Positions 11,058 to 22,711 of a stretch of 64,000 bases of DNA are shown in pieces. The notes below the pieces were generated by a model. That model was not told the origin of the DNA and did not search any database. It was given only the letters and a program-made list of their open reading frames with translations. Made by a program: the position numbers and the translations under genes. The stretch is from Jaapia argillacea MUCL 33604. Its lineage: Eukaryota; Basidiomycota; Agaricomycetes; Jaapiales; Jaapiaceae. The stretch covers positions 314,615 to 378,614 of the forward strand of contig KL197725.1 in assembly GCA_000697665.1 (NCBI GenBank). The letters are read 5' to 3'. Position 1 is the stretch's first letter. Each line of letters opens with the position of its first letter.

Positions 11058-14000
11058 AGTGGTCCGTGGTCAAAGGAAGTTCCAGCCACCTCACTGTTTG
11101 TCCCTGTTACTCCAGGGGCTGCACTCCCGCTCAGGCCCTGAGTTCCGGTCGATCCGACATGCCATGGCTTCTACCCTCTTCCTGACTTGAGCTCAAATGG
11201 GTGGGGGTGGTAGCTTGTTCCTATACAAGTCGAGAACCTTCAAATCCAACACGATGGGTCGCAAGCTTCACCCACAATAATTACACACTACTTTGTGTAA
11301 CTCGCTTCAGGTTGGTTTTTATATCTATCTATCATCCATCTGACCCACCGTGCATTCTGAATTTAACACTGTGGACCTACCTTAAATTGATTCCAGCCTT
11401 CTTTCATTTTGAGCCTCTTCTCGCGCGATGTGACTGTGGAGCCGAAGCGATCTCGCAGCCTCACCTCCGATGCATGATTGGCTGCGCTCAGGCTGGTTTC
11501 GAATGGCGGCTTCCTAGCAGATATCCGATGACGACTATCCGAACTACCCTCAGGGCCTCAGCCTTCTAATTCCCTGCGTTTCGTTTCCATTCCAAAGAAA
11601 CCCACACCCTAACCCCGCCCGAATCTCCCCCTCTCTCCTCTAGCTCAGCCACAAGATCCATCGTATAGGATCCTACGTCTGACATCTTGTTTTTTACGAG
11701 GGCAGCAGAGGACGCGTTTCAATGTTGCCACTCAATCATGTTTAGTGGTGACGATATGTTTGTTGTTCACGTGATCAGTGACGACGGAGACGCGCCCGCC
11801 AGTATCCACGGCCGACATTGGTGAGTATTTGCGGCGTTAACCTGCACAAACGCTGACCACGATCAATCAGATATAACGTTGTCAACGGTCGTGACGTGGC
11901 ACATGCTGATGGGGCCGCCCTTCGCTGCTCCTACTGGTCCCTATGATCGACTTATTATGTTGCCATATTTTCGTGCTCAGAACTTGATGTCGTTCTCGAG
12001 CATCTCTCCCGTTTGCCGATGCCATCCAAAGGCGGCCTACGTCCGGCGTTCCTTCAAGCTATGGCTGGTGACTGATAATTTATCTAAATCAAACCAAACG
12101 TTTGTTGCCGTCCCGTGTTGTCCAGAATAAACCTCTTGCAGATGGGGTACTTTATTGTCAGCTTTCTGATTCCGCTTGCCTTCGCCTTCTTGGTCTCCAT
12201 AGTGGACTTCTCCCGTCCCGGTTCCTTCGTTATTGCTGCCGTGCGCTAATCGTGTATCTAGGTGGTCGTATATGCGAGCATTTCAATCTCCGTAGTAGGC
12301 CCCCAATCTTTTCAAGAGTGTTCAACCATCGCCAACCGTCGCTGGAAATAGTTGGTACCCTCCACCGGCTCTTCTTCCGTCGTCTCATGAACTTTCGTTC
12401 TGACTCTAGCTTCTCCGGAAGGATCTTAGCTTGCCGTTATCATCAAGGCCCCTTCCAATCCGGCGATATTCCCGACTCTACATATCCCTGCATGGGTACC
12501 AGAGTGGCACTGGACATGTGTAATTGAATGATACACTCTCTCTTTTCCCTCCCAGATCTGTGCCGCTCATAGAATTCCATATTCAAGCCATCTCAAATGG
12601 TTATTGAAACATTCTCTTCTCTAGTGTTCCCTCCCTGTTGAGACCCTGCATCATCGCGTGTGAATGCCGCCTGCAACTCGCCACGCCCATAGTCAATGTC
12701 CCAGCAAAAGGTGTCCTTCAACGACACGGGTGCGAAACCTGTCTTCACTACCCCTACACCCGTCACGCATTCATGAGGTGAGGCATCAGAAAGCCTCAAA
12801 ATATGACACTCTCACATATCATTTTCCAGATCATCCGAAGCTGCTTCTGATCAGTTTACGACTCCCGCAGGCCGTATGTGGAGTTGATGTTTCCTATCCT
12901 TCACAATCTCTGCCAAAGAGCGGTGCCCAATATGGATTTGTTGCCGCTTGATTATCAATTGCCCGCCTCGTACTATGATTCGCCGAGGAGTTCATCGCCG
13001 CGTCACCTTCGGTCGAAAGCTTGTGCCATTTTGCCGGAACTTTCCCTCGGCTTACGACTGGCCTCCCTTCTGGTATTACATTGGTCTACCACGCTCTCCG
13101 CCTGGTCATCTCGGTTTCTCTCGCTGGACTTCTCGATCTTCGAGCGGTGTCTTATCGGAATCAATTCTACTGCGGTGAGTTTTCAATCCATCCCACCCGT
13201 CTGAAGTGACGGTAACGATCCTCCCTCACAGCGCCCATCCCTATCTTATACCCGCTCCCACAGCAGTATTGTGGAGTGGCATGCAATACGTGAATCAGGT
13301 GAGGTCTTTCTTCTCAATTCAGTTCCATGCGCAATCATCGCGGCGCCCGCGCGTCAGTGGTACCGTCCACTTTTTGGAGAATGAGGTCCCCACTGAGGCC
13401 TCGTTCGCGTCGTTTCACTCGCAGTTTATGCGGGGCCGCCCAAGCGGACATCGCTTTGGCCAAGACAAACATACATTTCCCTCTTTGCCAATAGCTGCGT
13501 CATTTTCATGTGAAGACTCGGTTATGTGACCGTTGGCTTCTACCCCATCATAGGGTAATCTCGTTTCACCCCGGCCATTTTCAGATCTCGGAGCAAAGGT
13601 CCGGCGCCTATTTCCTGGTCGATAACCTGTTCGTCTGTCGCCCGGACGAGCTCTTGTCGCGAATATCCTCCTTGGGACCTCCAACGTGGTCCCCACTGCC
13701 CAATTTTTGGCTATTCCATGACAAGTTTGTCATCCCTGGATGAGCGTAATGATACAGGGCCGCCACGCTAGTCTCTTTCCCCCATTCTCTATCCCCAATC
13801 TTCCGTGACTTTTCTTATTCTAATGAAACAGGCTGGCCTGTTTCCTTTTGACACCCCCTCCTTTTGAGTGTGAATAGGCGATTCCTCATCACGGTGGTGA
13901 CACATGTCCGTTCATCAACCTGCTGACCTTCGATCCGATAGACTCGCAGGATGTATCTCCCACTTGGAGCCATTATCAGCTTCTTGCTTTTGGAATGTAT

Positions 14001-14776
14001 TGTCTGGCAGGAATGCAGCTGTTTTGCCTCTCCTGGTTGTGGTAGTCTTGCTCTGGTCTTGAACGTTTCGTATAGGGCGGATTCAATAGGGGCTTCCGGG
14101 CTTCTCGCCGCTCCAATCCCGCCATCTCGTCGTGTTGCCATCAATACCCGGCTTCCAAATCACAGCAGCGATTGTTACCTGCGTGCATGGCATCCGCAGT
14201 CCTTTTGCAACCAAGTTTTGTAGATCAGGGCTTCCGGCTTGATTTCGTGGACTTCCTTGATACTCGTCACATATGGCAACGATATTTCCACACTCCTGGG
14301 GAAGGATACGGTTGCTCATGGAGTTCCACCAGTCCCTAGCCCAACTCTACGTCTAAGATTCACTCACTATCTGACAGAAATTCAAGCTTCGTCTCGGACT
14401 CGCTGATCTCAAGCCACATTAGGCTCTACTCGGTGAGAACCCGTAATCGAAACACGAAAGGTTCTGTGTCAATTTTGTGTCAATAACATTCCTGCTTAAG
14501 TCGTCCCGGCCCCCGACTTTGTCTGAACTTCAAGTTCTGGGATGATGGGAATCTTCTGACCTACCGTATGTCCGGCTCTGCCTTCTCGAAAATACTCCCT
14601 ATCTGATCGATTCCTGAGGTGATTCTTCTTGCCTTTAGAACTTTTGGGTAACCCATAGTCTTGTACGCCATCGAACACGTCAAGTAGCGGCATGTCTTCG
14701 AGGTAGAATTCTCTGATAACCTGTCTCTGAGATCGTACTGATTTTATCTACAGTCCTGACGTCAGCGTACTACCAT
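11058..14776. other. 3.7 kb unresolved, scattered coding-like pieces
   Basis: No full gene could be assembled. Plus-strand pieces look as if they once coded for membrane segments (12139-12250, 13040-13170 with LVYHALRLVISVSLAGLLD, 13950-14040) and are bordered by possible GT/AG sites (for example 13188 and 13241), but the frames do not connect without stops. A multi-exon membrane-protein gene in decay is one reading; a gene with unusual splice sites is the other. 13560-13742 is an open plus-strand frame with no recognised motif. Confidence 0.3.
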
Positions 14777-15380
14777 CTAAGCTTGGGGAAGGGCTCCAGA
14801 CGCCGTTCCTGCACCAGCGGAGGCACCAGTGTTGGCCCCAGTGATGCTTGTGCCTGTCCCTGTGACCGCAGTGCCAGCCGTTGTGTTCCGTGTTCCTGCG
14901 CCGCTACCAAACCTCGAGCCAGCGGCAGGATCAGCTCCAGCGCCGGCAGCTCCCCCCTCCATATTTGTAACGCCGGTGCTGACCTCTGCCGAACCCTTCT
15001 TTTGAGTATTCACGGCCCCTGCGCTTCGAGTTCCAAATGAGGTATCAAGGGCATCCATTGCATTGCCACGAATGGATTCGCCCATTCCTATCCCGGTTAA
15101 CATCGGGGAATTGAAAACAAAAAGCAGAGGTCAGAAGCGGATTATACAGCAAGCGGAATATTGTGGAGCCCAGCCAGTGGGAAGAATGGGGACTGGTTCA
15201 GTCAAGCGTGCTTACCGTGTGCAGCTTGGAATGCTCCCCTGCACGTAAGGAAGGATGAGGATAAGCTAAAGTGATTGGGGAAGCCGGAAAATCAGACTAG
15301 AACGGTACGTACTTCACCTTATTACCCAGAGAGGCTCCGGGGGTGGGTTCGGCATTCACAGAAGAATTGTTTGTACTCAT
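14777..15380 (-). CDS. Small low-complexity, stress-type protein, 133 aa
   Basis: Three exons on the minus strand: 15313-15380, 15216-15238 (23 nt) and 14777-15087. Only the GTACGT donor in exon 1 keeps frame through the 23-nt exon, giving NKVKGAFQAAHGMGESIRGN. The N-terminal half resembles a family of small fungal proteins with a (K/I)KGAFQxxHGxGExIRG core followed by an A(M/L)DALD-like helix; I know no experimental function. The C-terminal half is very rich in Gly, Ala, Thr and Ser and should be disordered. There is no signal peptide or membrane segment. Small hydrophilic proteins of this kind are often abundant under stress or in spores, but that is inference. Confidence 0.7.
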
Positions 15381-15825
15381 TCAGACTATGGCTCAAGTTG
15401 GCAGTGGTAAATGCCCAAAAGGTTTCGTTGAAGAGGATGGCTGCACACCTAGCAGGTATGTATACTCGCCACCATATGATGACTTCATCATATCTCATCT
15501 GTAGCGTCGACCCACCGACATGTCGTTGGAGAGGTTCAGGAAGGACGGACCGGGATGTGTCATTCTGATCTCGTAAGTCGCCAGTTCGCCGGTCAACGTT
15601 TCCACAAGGATGACACCTACTTTGCGCGATAGCACCCAATTGGAACCCGACGGAGCTTTTCACCGTCTGATAAACTCGCCATCTTCCGCACCACATTCTA
15701 CCACACTGCGCCTTTGTGCTTCTGCCTAGCGAATAACTCCAGTTCCCACTTCGTTTGCTTTCCTTTTCCAGACATTATGCACCTCCGCTCCACGCGAGAT
15801 AGCACAGTCCCGCACACCCTGGGGG

Positions 15826-15831
15826 TATAAA
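15826..15831 (+). promoter_or_regulatory. TATA box
   Basis: TATAAA in a GC-rich setting, 44 nt before an in-frame ATG at 15870. It is a well-formed core promoter element, but the transcript it serves is unresolved. Confidence 0.5.
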
Positions 15832-15976
15832 GAGGGCTGGTTGTTCATACTCAGTGCGTAACCCATTCCATGGTATCGTCTTCCTCGAGAGGTGTCCTGC
15901 CGTCCAAGACTACGAAAACCACATACTCGTCTCCTCCGAGACCTCTCCTATTTTCAATGAACCTTCTCAAGACGAG

Positions 15977-15999
15977 TCGTGGCGGCCGCAAGGATTGGA
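15977..15999 (+). repeat. 23-bp exact direct repeat, copy 1
   Basis: GTCGTGGCGGCCGCAAGGATTGG (first 20: GTCGTGGCGGCCGCAAGGAT) occurs again, identical, at 16511-16533. Flanks differ. In both places one plus-strand frame reads RGGRKDW. Confidence 0.8.
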
Positions 16000-16510
16000 C
16001 TTTTAGCTGCCTGCTCTTGTAGACGCTATAGAGGGTATATTCGGTAAGGCTTTCCCTTTTTTTGGTTTATACTTTTGATGGGCTGGAGCGAGTGGTGGTG
16101 TTTGCTTCGAATTTCTCTCACGTCGGTCGTGTGCGATTGTGCCTTTTTCGACAGGCACGACTGCTAGGCACATTACCAAGTATTGGTCTTTGAGTGCTTC
16201 TCCACCTCCTGCTACGGGCCTTATTTATGGCATTTTCCCTTCGATGGTCGGGTGGACTTGCAAAACTGCGCCTGGGCCTTCGATCTTCACCTGTGTGCAG
16301 TTTTCGCCATCGGATGAATCAGCGTCGTTGAAGTATAAAATGGCCTGTACTTTTGCATTTCCTTCATTCCCATTTCCCTCTCACTTTTTCACTTTCTTTT
16401 TTTCTTCTTGACCCTCCACGAATTGCAGCGGTGCTACAACGCCCAATCTAGCACGTCACATACACGTGTGTACTACGAACCCCCTCTCCAGGGTGTGTAC
16501 GGGTCCACGT

Positions 16511-16533
16511 GTCGTGGCGGCCGCAAGGATTGG
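16511..16533 (+). repeat. 23-bp exact direct repeat, copy 2
   Basis: Identical to 15977-15999. Here the RGGRKDW frame continues AFDVTD, there TFSC, so sequence outside the repeat has diverged or is unrelated. Confidence 0.8.
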
Positions 16534-16931
16534 GCGTTCGATGTCACTGACTGTGTTCGGGGATGGAGGTTCCTTTGTTCGATGTTGGAGATGATTATCC
16601 TTGACCCAGTATGGTAAAGCTGTTGCTGTTTTGGGCTGTCGGGGCTTGGAAGGCTTCTTTCTTTGTGTACCTGTCCTAGAATGCAAACTCTCGTAACGTG
16701 GCGTCAACGTGTGGATTTATGGTGTATCCCTGGCTTTTCCCATGCATTGTCCGTCACCACTAGATGAACCTGTACTATCATGAACGTCTACTATTACATC
16801 GCGATTAAATGTGCGTACATTTCATATTGGCCGTAGAGCAGAACCAAGTTAGCGTGCCTGCGCCGAAATCCTGACAAGCGTGGTGCGAAGTAACTCTTCC
16901 TGACATGGTTTCCCGGACGAATGTCTGTAGT

Positions 16932-17911
16932 TCAGACCATCACGTCGTTCGGATTGAGCTCTTTCTGCTTGTCATCATCTTCCTTCTTTTCGTCGTACGT
17001 CTTGACAACCTTCCGATACATCAACTCTGCGACCCCCACGGCACCCAGTACCGTGATTATCCCAATGCCGATGGGAGCTCCAGCGACGATCTGGAACCAT
17101 GGCTCGGACATGATACCCAGAGTACTGGCAAATCCACCAGCTCGCTGGTTGCCGGTCATGGTAAGCACATAGATGCAAAGGCCGAGAAAGATGAGGAGAG
17201 TCGAGTATGCGAAGAGGACCAGTGGCACTGCCAGAGTGACGGCAACCATCTTCTGCCCCGAAAGTTCACCACCGGTACTCAAAGCCCATGCGAGTTCTTG
17301 ATCCCGCAAGCCCTCAACTAAGAGGCCAAAGTAGTAAATCGCCACGAAGGCGCAAAGATCCAATCCAAGCGCAGCGGTGAACGCAGCGCGACACAGCCAC
17401 CAGGACTGGTCGATCCCGGAAAAGCTCAACGATGCGGCACTGACTGTAGCCATGAATGTTATCTGTTGGTAATGGGGTCACGGGCAGTGAGTATTGATGA
17501 GTGAGTCGAACGCACCATGATTGCCTGTCGAGCCCATTCTTCTTGCTGTCTTCCCCTCCAGCTCTCCGTCACCATAAAGCAATTCTTGAGGCGGCGTAGC
17601 GATTTGGAAGCCAACCCAAGAAAGCATATATTGGTGATCATCCATAATAATTTATGGGATATGGTCGGCGTGTCTGGGGTAGTGTCCCCGGTCCATTCGA
17701 CGGCTGCCTGACTGTCCCCATCGACGGCGGTGGCTTCGGAAGGAGCGTCTGAGATGAGGGAGAGTGAGCGTTCGGGATGTTTAATCGGTGGGGGAACCGA
17801 GTGGGAGGTGTCGCCTATTGGCCCGGCCATGTCATTACGGTCCTGCTGTGGTGATCCACCCACGGATGCAGGAGAGCTACCGGAGCTATCTTGTAGTATA
17901 TTTTCCGACAT
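16932..17911 (-). CDS. Multi-pass membrane protein, paralogue A, 308 aa
   Basis: Two exons, 17516-17911 and 16932-17462. Start is the ATG at 17911; an upstream in-frame TTG was ignored. The N-terminal 80 residues are Ser/Pro/Asp-rich and soluble. A hydrophobic helix at 86-101 precedes a conserved RxxQEEWARQA stretch, then three strong membrane segments (about 155-181, 203-232, 253-279) and a charged Lys/Glu/Asp-rich tail. The signature SFSGIDQSWWL (145-155) is shared with paralogue B at 23863-24811, including the exon boundary just before it. I do not recognise the family. It lies 877 nt downstream of a metacaspase gene on the same strand; the same pairing occurs twice more in this window, which suggests a joint role, possibly with the membrane protein as target or effector (inference). 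Confidence 0.75.
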
Positions 17912-18787
17912 GGGGCGCAGCCTGTCGCTGATACTCGTCAAAATCTCATCCCTATGTATATGATGAGAGTAGGCACAAAGGACCGCCGTGGCCCTGCCTC
18001 AGAGCTAACCCTGGCATACACGCGTACAGCCAGTATTCCAGTAGAAAACGTGGAACATAGCACAGTTGCGTTGGGCTATGAGACCTGTCAATCTTAGCGA
18101 GGCACGTGGGTTTGTTCGATGGTACGGGAGGTGTGGTGGAAATATCCGGACCAATGGACTCCTCAGAGTTCGAAGAGCCGTTGCGGCCGAGTCAACCTTG
18201 AGGCGGTTTAGGATGCCTGGAAGTGATGCACGGGGGAGACACTTGCGAGTATCAGTGGTAGTGGTGTAGGCATTGGCGTAGGCACTGGCGGAAAATCAAA
18301 GCAGGGGATCGGAGAGGACCGAAGGCGGGGTGGATAGCCCTAGAACCAATGTGCGTGCCGCTCAGTCAGAAGGCAGCTGAGCGAGTCTCAGCGCTAACAA
18401 GGATGCTCAAGGCTGTTTGAACCGACCAAGCACCGCCTAAATCACTGCATTTTTTGACTTTGGGGTCTAATTGGGTTTCTCGGAGTTTCGATTGATCATC
18501 CTTTCGCCACCTGCTTGGCCTCAAGGCAACTTAATTGCCTCGAGGCGATAACGGAAGGCTTTGGAAACGATAAGGTTGCGGGATGATGATGAAGGGCTCA
18601 CAGCGTTTCGGGATCATGCAAGCGACATGGGATATCCAGCCGCGACTGGAGGGTGTTACTGCGGGTTCGTCAAAGATCGAGATCGTCAAGAGCACATTTC
18701 ATGGTATCTGATACTTGTGGTGAAGGCGTTTTAGACCTTGAGAGTACGGTGGCCCCCTCCTTGGGATGCTGAACAAGAACATCGTGA
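17912..18787. other. Spacer between metacaspase 1 and membrane gene A
   Basis: No gene is seen. The spacer is conserved in the duplicate (33133-33868), including long identical runs near 18440-18560, so it may hold the 3' end of the metacaspase transcript and the promoter of gene A. Confidence 0.5.
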
Positions 18788-20680
18788 TTACCCAAAAGAA
18801 CCTGGACAAAAGAAAAGGGTGATACAGAGGCCATAGGAAGGGTTCAATCCCAGAGAATGGGCATAGAGTCGCACGGCAGTACAATACATCACAAACTGAA
18901 TCGCGCTGCCATATCCTAGTGGCGGCTTGAGAGTGGGAACAGTGAATTGTGAAAGGAGACCTACAAGTGTGTGGTGACCTCCCAACTTTCGGATGGGTGT
19001 TTCAGTGGAGTAGATGATAACCTTCGGAAGAGGGCTCACCGACGGCTCTAGTTTGTCCACTTCGAGATCCGGTCTGGCTTTCATCATATTCTTGACCATA
19101 TCACGGATGAGAGAGCTGCGCGAATCAAATGGTTTTAACGGAGAGTAGATCTTGAGAAGACTTGTTTGATTACTCACTGTATCCTGCTTAGAAGTTCGCC
19201 CAGAGTCGGGTGGGGATTCGCCTCGAGTGCCTGCAGTAAAGCCTATTTCCGTTGACCAAACCTTGAGAACAAGATGGGCAAGGAGGGGAGGAAATTAACG
19301 AACCCAGGTAAAGAATCCCCCTTCTTTGCTCCCCCAGGCAAGTTGATCATCCATGCAACTACCAAGTGAGAACTACAACACGTCATTGTGCCGTCAATCA
19401 ATACACGAACAAAGGACCAACCACGTCCGGCGCTTCGGGACTGGCCGGTCTTGGTTCTGGGGATAGTGATCTGGTATGCGACTCAGAAATCCATCCGGTG
19501 GCTTCAGGCGGAGGGCCCCTGTATTCGGAAAACGACCGTAACTTGGACTTGAAGGAGCTTGACTCCCCAGTCACTTGTACGTGGGAGACCGGTGCTTCGT
19601 CGAGAGATAGCTTGTGTGATTGGACCATCTCGCTGTTGAGTCGCCGCTCTTGGAATAGTCTACCTTGAAAAGGTTGCCTAAGACTTCGACTGCGTGGTGC
19701 TGTGATGGGGTGTGAGGATGCAATATGAGGCGATGTTCACAAAAATGTTACCAGCTAGCGGGACGGAGACTGCGAGATGTTTGGCGCGCCGCTCCCACTC
19801 TTCAAGGGGGTTGTGATAATGACCAAGATCTACAAGACCGTTTAATAGAATATGAGAATTAGGTGTCCCCGCTCACCAAGCATCGTGCCCGAATGACAGC
19901 AGTCGAAGATGGCCTAGTCGAAATCAATACCCTACTCAGCTAGAAATCTAGGCCCTCACCGTTAAGGTGCAATGTGGAGGGAGTGGATCGACGAGGGTTT
20001 CTTTCAGAAACTGTAAAACTTCATGTTAATGAGCGACACAGCGAAGCAACGATGCAACAGACGTTATCGACAATAAGAACTCCGTCAGCGCACACCAAGC
20101 CTGAGAACGAAATCAGCGACGTCTAATTCACCGCAGGGCTCAGAAAACACAACTTACACTCGTCTTTTCCGTCTTCCTCATTGACATCGTCAGTGTCTTG
20201 CTGATCTCCGTGTCCCGCATCTATAGTGATTTCAACTCATCATCTTGGAGACGGGATGCCAACCTTCACGTACAGAAGAACAAAAATCTATCTCCAGGTT
20301 CTGCATCCGTAACGAGATTCTTCAGTTCTCGCGTCTGACCATCACAAGATCAGCCAGCACTCTAGGTGCTCATCGAATTCTGCACTTACAACATTGACGA
20401 AAGTAGGTACGTATTCAGGGCTTTGGTCATCGAGCATGAGGGTAATATTGTCTTTAGAATATTCATAATGATCTACAGAGAAGATGATTTCAATTCTCGG
20501 TAGAAGGGAATAGACTGAGAACCTACTCAAAAGGAGCGCATATAGTTTCGCCACATCGTCTTGAGGACCTTTGAGAGGATCCTCTAGGTAGGTGACACCG
20601 ATGAGAAGCGCCCGCTTGATGGGCGGTCGGCGGCTCTGGGTGTCTGCTGCCGTGGGAGTGATGGATTGGTAAGAAACCAT
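18788..20680 (-). CDS. Metacaspase 1 (clan CD cysteine protease), 402 aa, intact
   Basis: Fourteen exons: 20527-20680, 20390-20472, 20274-20334, 20158-20220, 20063-20100, 19960-20010, 19877-19913, 19752-19829, 19425-19699, 19304-19372, 19178-19242, 19040-19115, 18965-18985, 18788-18925; all phases agree. Metacaspases cleave after Arg/Lys and act in fungal stress responses and regulated cell death. The p20-like part begins KRALLIGVTYLEDPL (about 22). The catalytic His is in FYAGHGDQ (H103) and the catalytic Cys in IFDCCHSGTML (C156). A Ser/Pro-rich linker follows (about 190-280), then the p10-like part with FSLGSCMDDQLAWGSKEGGFF and NPHPTLGELLSRI. There is no N-terminal prodomain. The last 46 residues, coded by the final exon, are unusually hydrophobic. 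Membrane gene A lies downstream on the same strand. A frameshifted duplicate is at 33869-35735 and a diverged paralogue at 25260-27496. Confidence 0.85.
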
Positions 20681-21113
20681 GGGCGGAGAGAGGCAAAGAC
20701 GAAAAGGGCCTTCAGCAGAAATTCAGTGGGGGAGGGGTTGGACAGATGGTTTGTGTAAGAGCGAAGAACCCGGTGATACTAAACTATTCACCAACAAAGA
20801 CCAAACAAAACAAACTTAGAAACTAAGGCGTACGGAAATCTACCATCCTGAGCTCCACGGGCGCTAAGTTATGGCTCCAGCGGCAAGCCTGAGAACGTGC
20901 GAGATGACTGAGAAGGCTGGCTGATTCTGATTGGTTGTCACTGGGTACCGTGTGGCAGCTTGAGCGTCAAAATCTAGTCCTCACAATCAACGACGACATT
21001 CTGCTAGGCGCCCATCTCTGGAACTTCGCGGAAGTGACTCCTATTAATAGAGCGACCACTTACAAGAATAAGCCACTCTCGATGCGTACAAGATAAATGG
21101 GGACTACCGGCTT
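20681..21113 (-). promoter_or_regulatory. Conserved upstream region of metacaspase 1
   Basis: No gene is present. The block about 20820-20990 is strongly conserved in the upstream region of the duplicate metacaspase (35890-36080). It includes an inverted CCAAT box (ATTGG at 20930-20934), about 250 nt before the metacaspase ATG. Conservation as strong as in exons suggests a recent duplication, a promoter under constraint, or both. Confidence 0.45.
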
Positions 21114-21376
21114 TTAACGTTCAACGCACGACCAACTTCCGAACGAGTCGCTGATACGCTCTCTGTGCCACATCCACGTTTTGGTTGGTGGCCAGAGATA
21201 GGCGTAGAATCGGGATGAAAACACTACATTCATCATTCCCGGACACCGCTGAAGCAGTAAGTTCTTGAAAGTGAGAAGCTCATCCAGAGGGGTCTTCCAA
21301 TCATCCTGAAATGTGAAGGCGACGTGAAGTTCGAAATGGGACAGTTTCGTTGGAAGCCGGAGGGGGAGCTTGTGGA

Positions 21377-22711
21377 TTAACTTCTGCAATGGAATGCTGA
21401 ACTGTCACTATGCGGGAACCGGAAATGCCAGTGTGGATGACAAACCTCTCGACAATACACGTCCTCAGGATATCCTCGCCCACCTTCCGTCCACACCGTG
21501 ACAACTAGTGACCTCAGAGATTCGGAGAAGACAACAGGGCAGTCAACCAACTTTTCCGTGAGGTCGCTACTCTCGAAGGTCAAGTATTTCACCTTCTCCG
21601 GGAATCTGATCGATGTAAGGATTGGGTACAAATCTATCCTCGGGTTGGCTCCGGGAGTTGGCCATGTAATTTCAATCCGTTGTAAAGGGCGGCACGCGAA
21701 AATCTTGGCAAACATCGGAGGTCCCGTGAACGATTTCAGCTGGGTAACAAGGGAGGGAGGAAGGGAGGTGAATTGGTTCGTAGGGGAGAGTTTGCCACGA
21801 CTAAGCTTGGATGCGAGATATCGAGATAGACGCAAATGCTCCAACAGCGGGACCGTGTTGAGGAGGGCAATAAAGGATTTCGATGTTGTGACAGAAGATG
21901 AAATGGATAAACTTGTCAATGAACTGAAACGCGTCCCTGATGGCAAAGACCACAGAGAGAACAACGCCTCGTTCGCCATCGAGATATCGAGAGTGCGCAG
22001 GCGATTAGTATCGAAGAACGTCGACAAGCCGAGTCGATTATGTTGCTTCCTCTCGGTTATGTGGATCAACTCCTTACGCCCCTCGACGAGGAGTTTTTCG
22101 ATGGAGAGTGGGCGTAGACTGGTGGCATCTGGAAGGATGCGACACTCTCGGAGCGCCAAACTACGAAGCGCAGGCATTTCGTGGATGCGCTGTAGCTTTT
22201 GGCGGTCGAGGTCGATCCCTGCGAAGGAAAGTGCCGACAAATCGGGGAATGTAGGAAGAAGTTGGAATAGCTCTGCCACAACTTCCAAACCACCATCCGC
22301 CATTTTTTCAACACCCCCGGACTCCGGAAATCCAATCTCAAGCTGACATTTCTTGACAGCTGAAGCGATTCTTGCGCCGGCGTAGAACCGCAAGCGCTCC
22401 AATGACGATCGAAGGGGTTTTCGAAGAAGGAACTTGGTTTCTGAAGGTTGTCGGCGAGTGGTAACAGTGATTTTCACAATTGAGAAGTTCATCACTTCAA
22501 AGAACGAAGGTTGTTCGATGAGGCGAAAGAAGGAACAAGTCAACGTGACATTTCGACGATCTGCCAGTGAGAGGTAGCCAAATACCATACCCCAGAGTTC
22601 GGGGGGTACATCGTCCTGGATGACCTGGATCCTGAAAGGAATAATCAAGTTGTAAGTGTGCATGGGAATAGCCAGATGTTAGACTCACATTGTTGGTTCC
22701 GAGTCCTCCAT
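21377..22711 (-). CDS. F-box / leucine-rich protein, about 425 aa (C-terminus uncertain)
   Basis: Two exons, 22689-22711 and 21377-22631, give MEDSEPTM followed by an F-box (about 10-50: DDVPPELWGMVFGYLSLADR, then LTCSFFRL). Leu-rich stretches spaced 20-30 residues follow, such as FPDLSALSFAGIDL and MPALRSLALRECRIL. F-box proteins link substrates to SCF ubiquitin ligases; large, fast-evolving F-box families are common in agaricomycetes. The stop at 21377 probably does not mark the original end. Downstream, other frames read CIVERFVIHTGISGS (about 21460-21415) and KLSHFELHVAFTFQDDW (about 21345-21295), and both are present in one frame in the duplicate at 36139-36558. So this copy either has an unseen intron or has lost its C-terminus to frameshifts. 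Confidence 0.65.

Larger units (their letters stand above)
15381..16931. other. Region with a TATA box and a repeat, gene unresolved
   Basis: A good TATA box (15826-15831, in GGGGTATAAAGAGGG) lies 44 nt before an ATG at 15870 whose frame stays open for about 50 codons. A further plus-strand frame at 16139-16411 could be a later exon. I could not link these into one model. The two copies of a 23-bp repeat listed separately lie in this region. From 16640 to 16931 I see nothing. Confidence 0.35.
17501..21634. repeat. Segmental duplication, copy 1
   Basis: Aligns collinearly, in the same orientation, with 32776-36560. By eye the stretches compared are highly similar (for example 18780-18880 with 33850-33950, and the promoter block 20820-20960 with 35890-36040), with scattered small indels. 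It covers exon 1 of membrane paralogue A, the whole metacaspase gene and the 3' part of the F-box gene. Confidence 0.9.

Noticed and set aside
21498-22346. 282-codon open frame, plus strand
   Set aside because: Exact antisense of the F-box/LRR gene; Arg/Ser-rich shadow typical of the complement of Leu-rich coding sequence.
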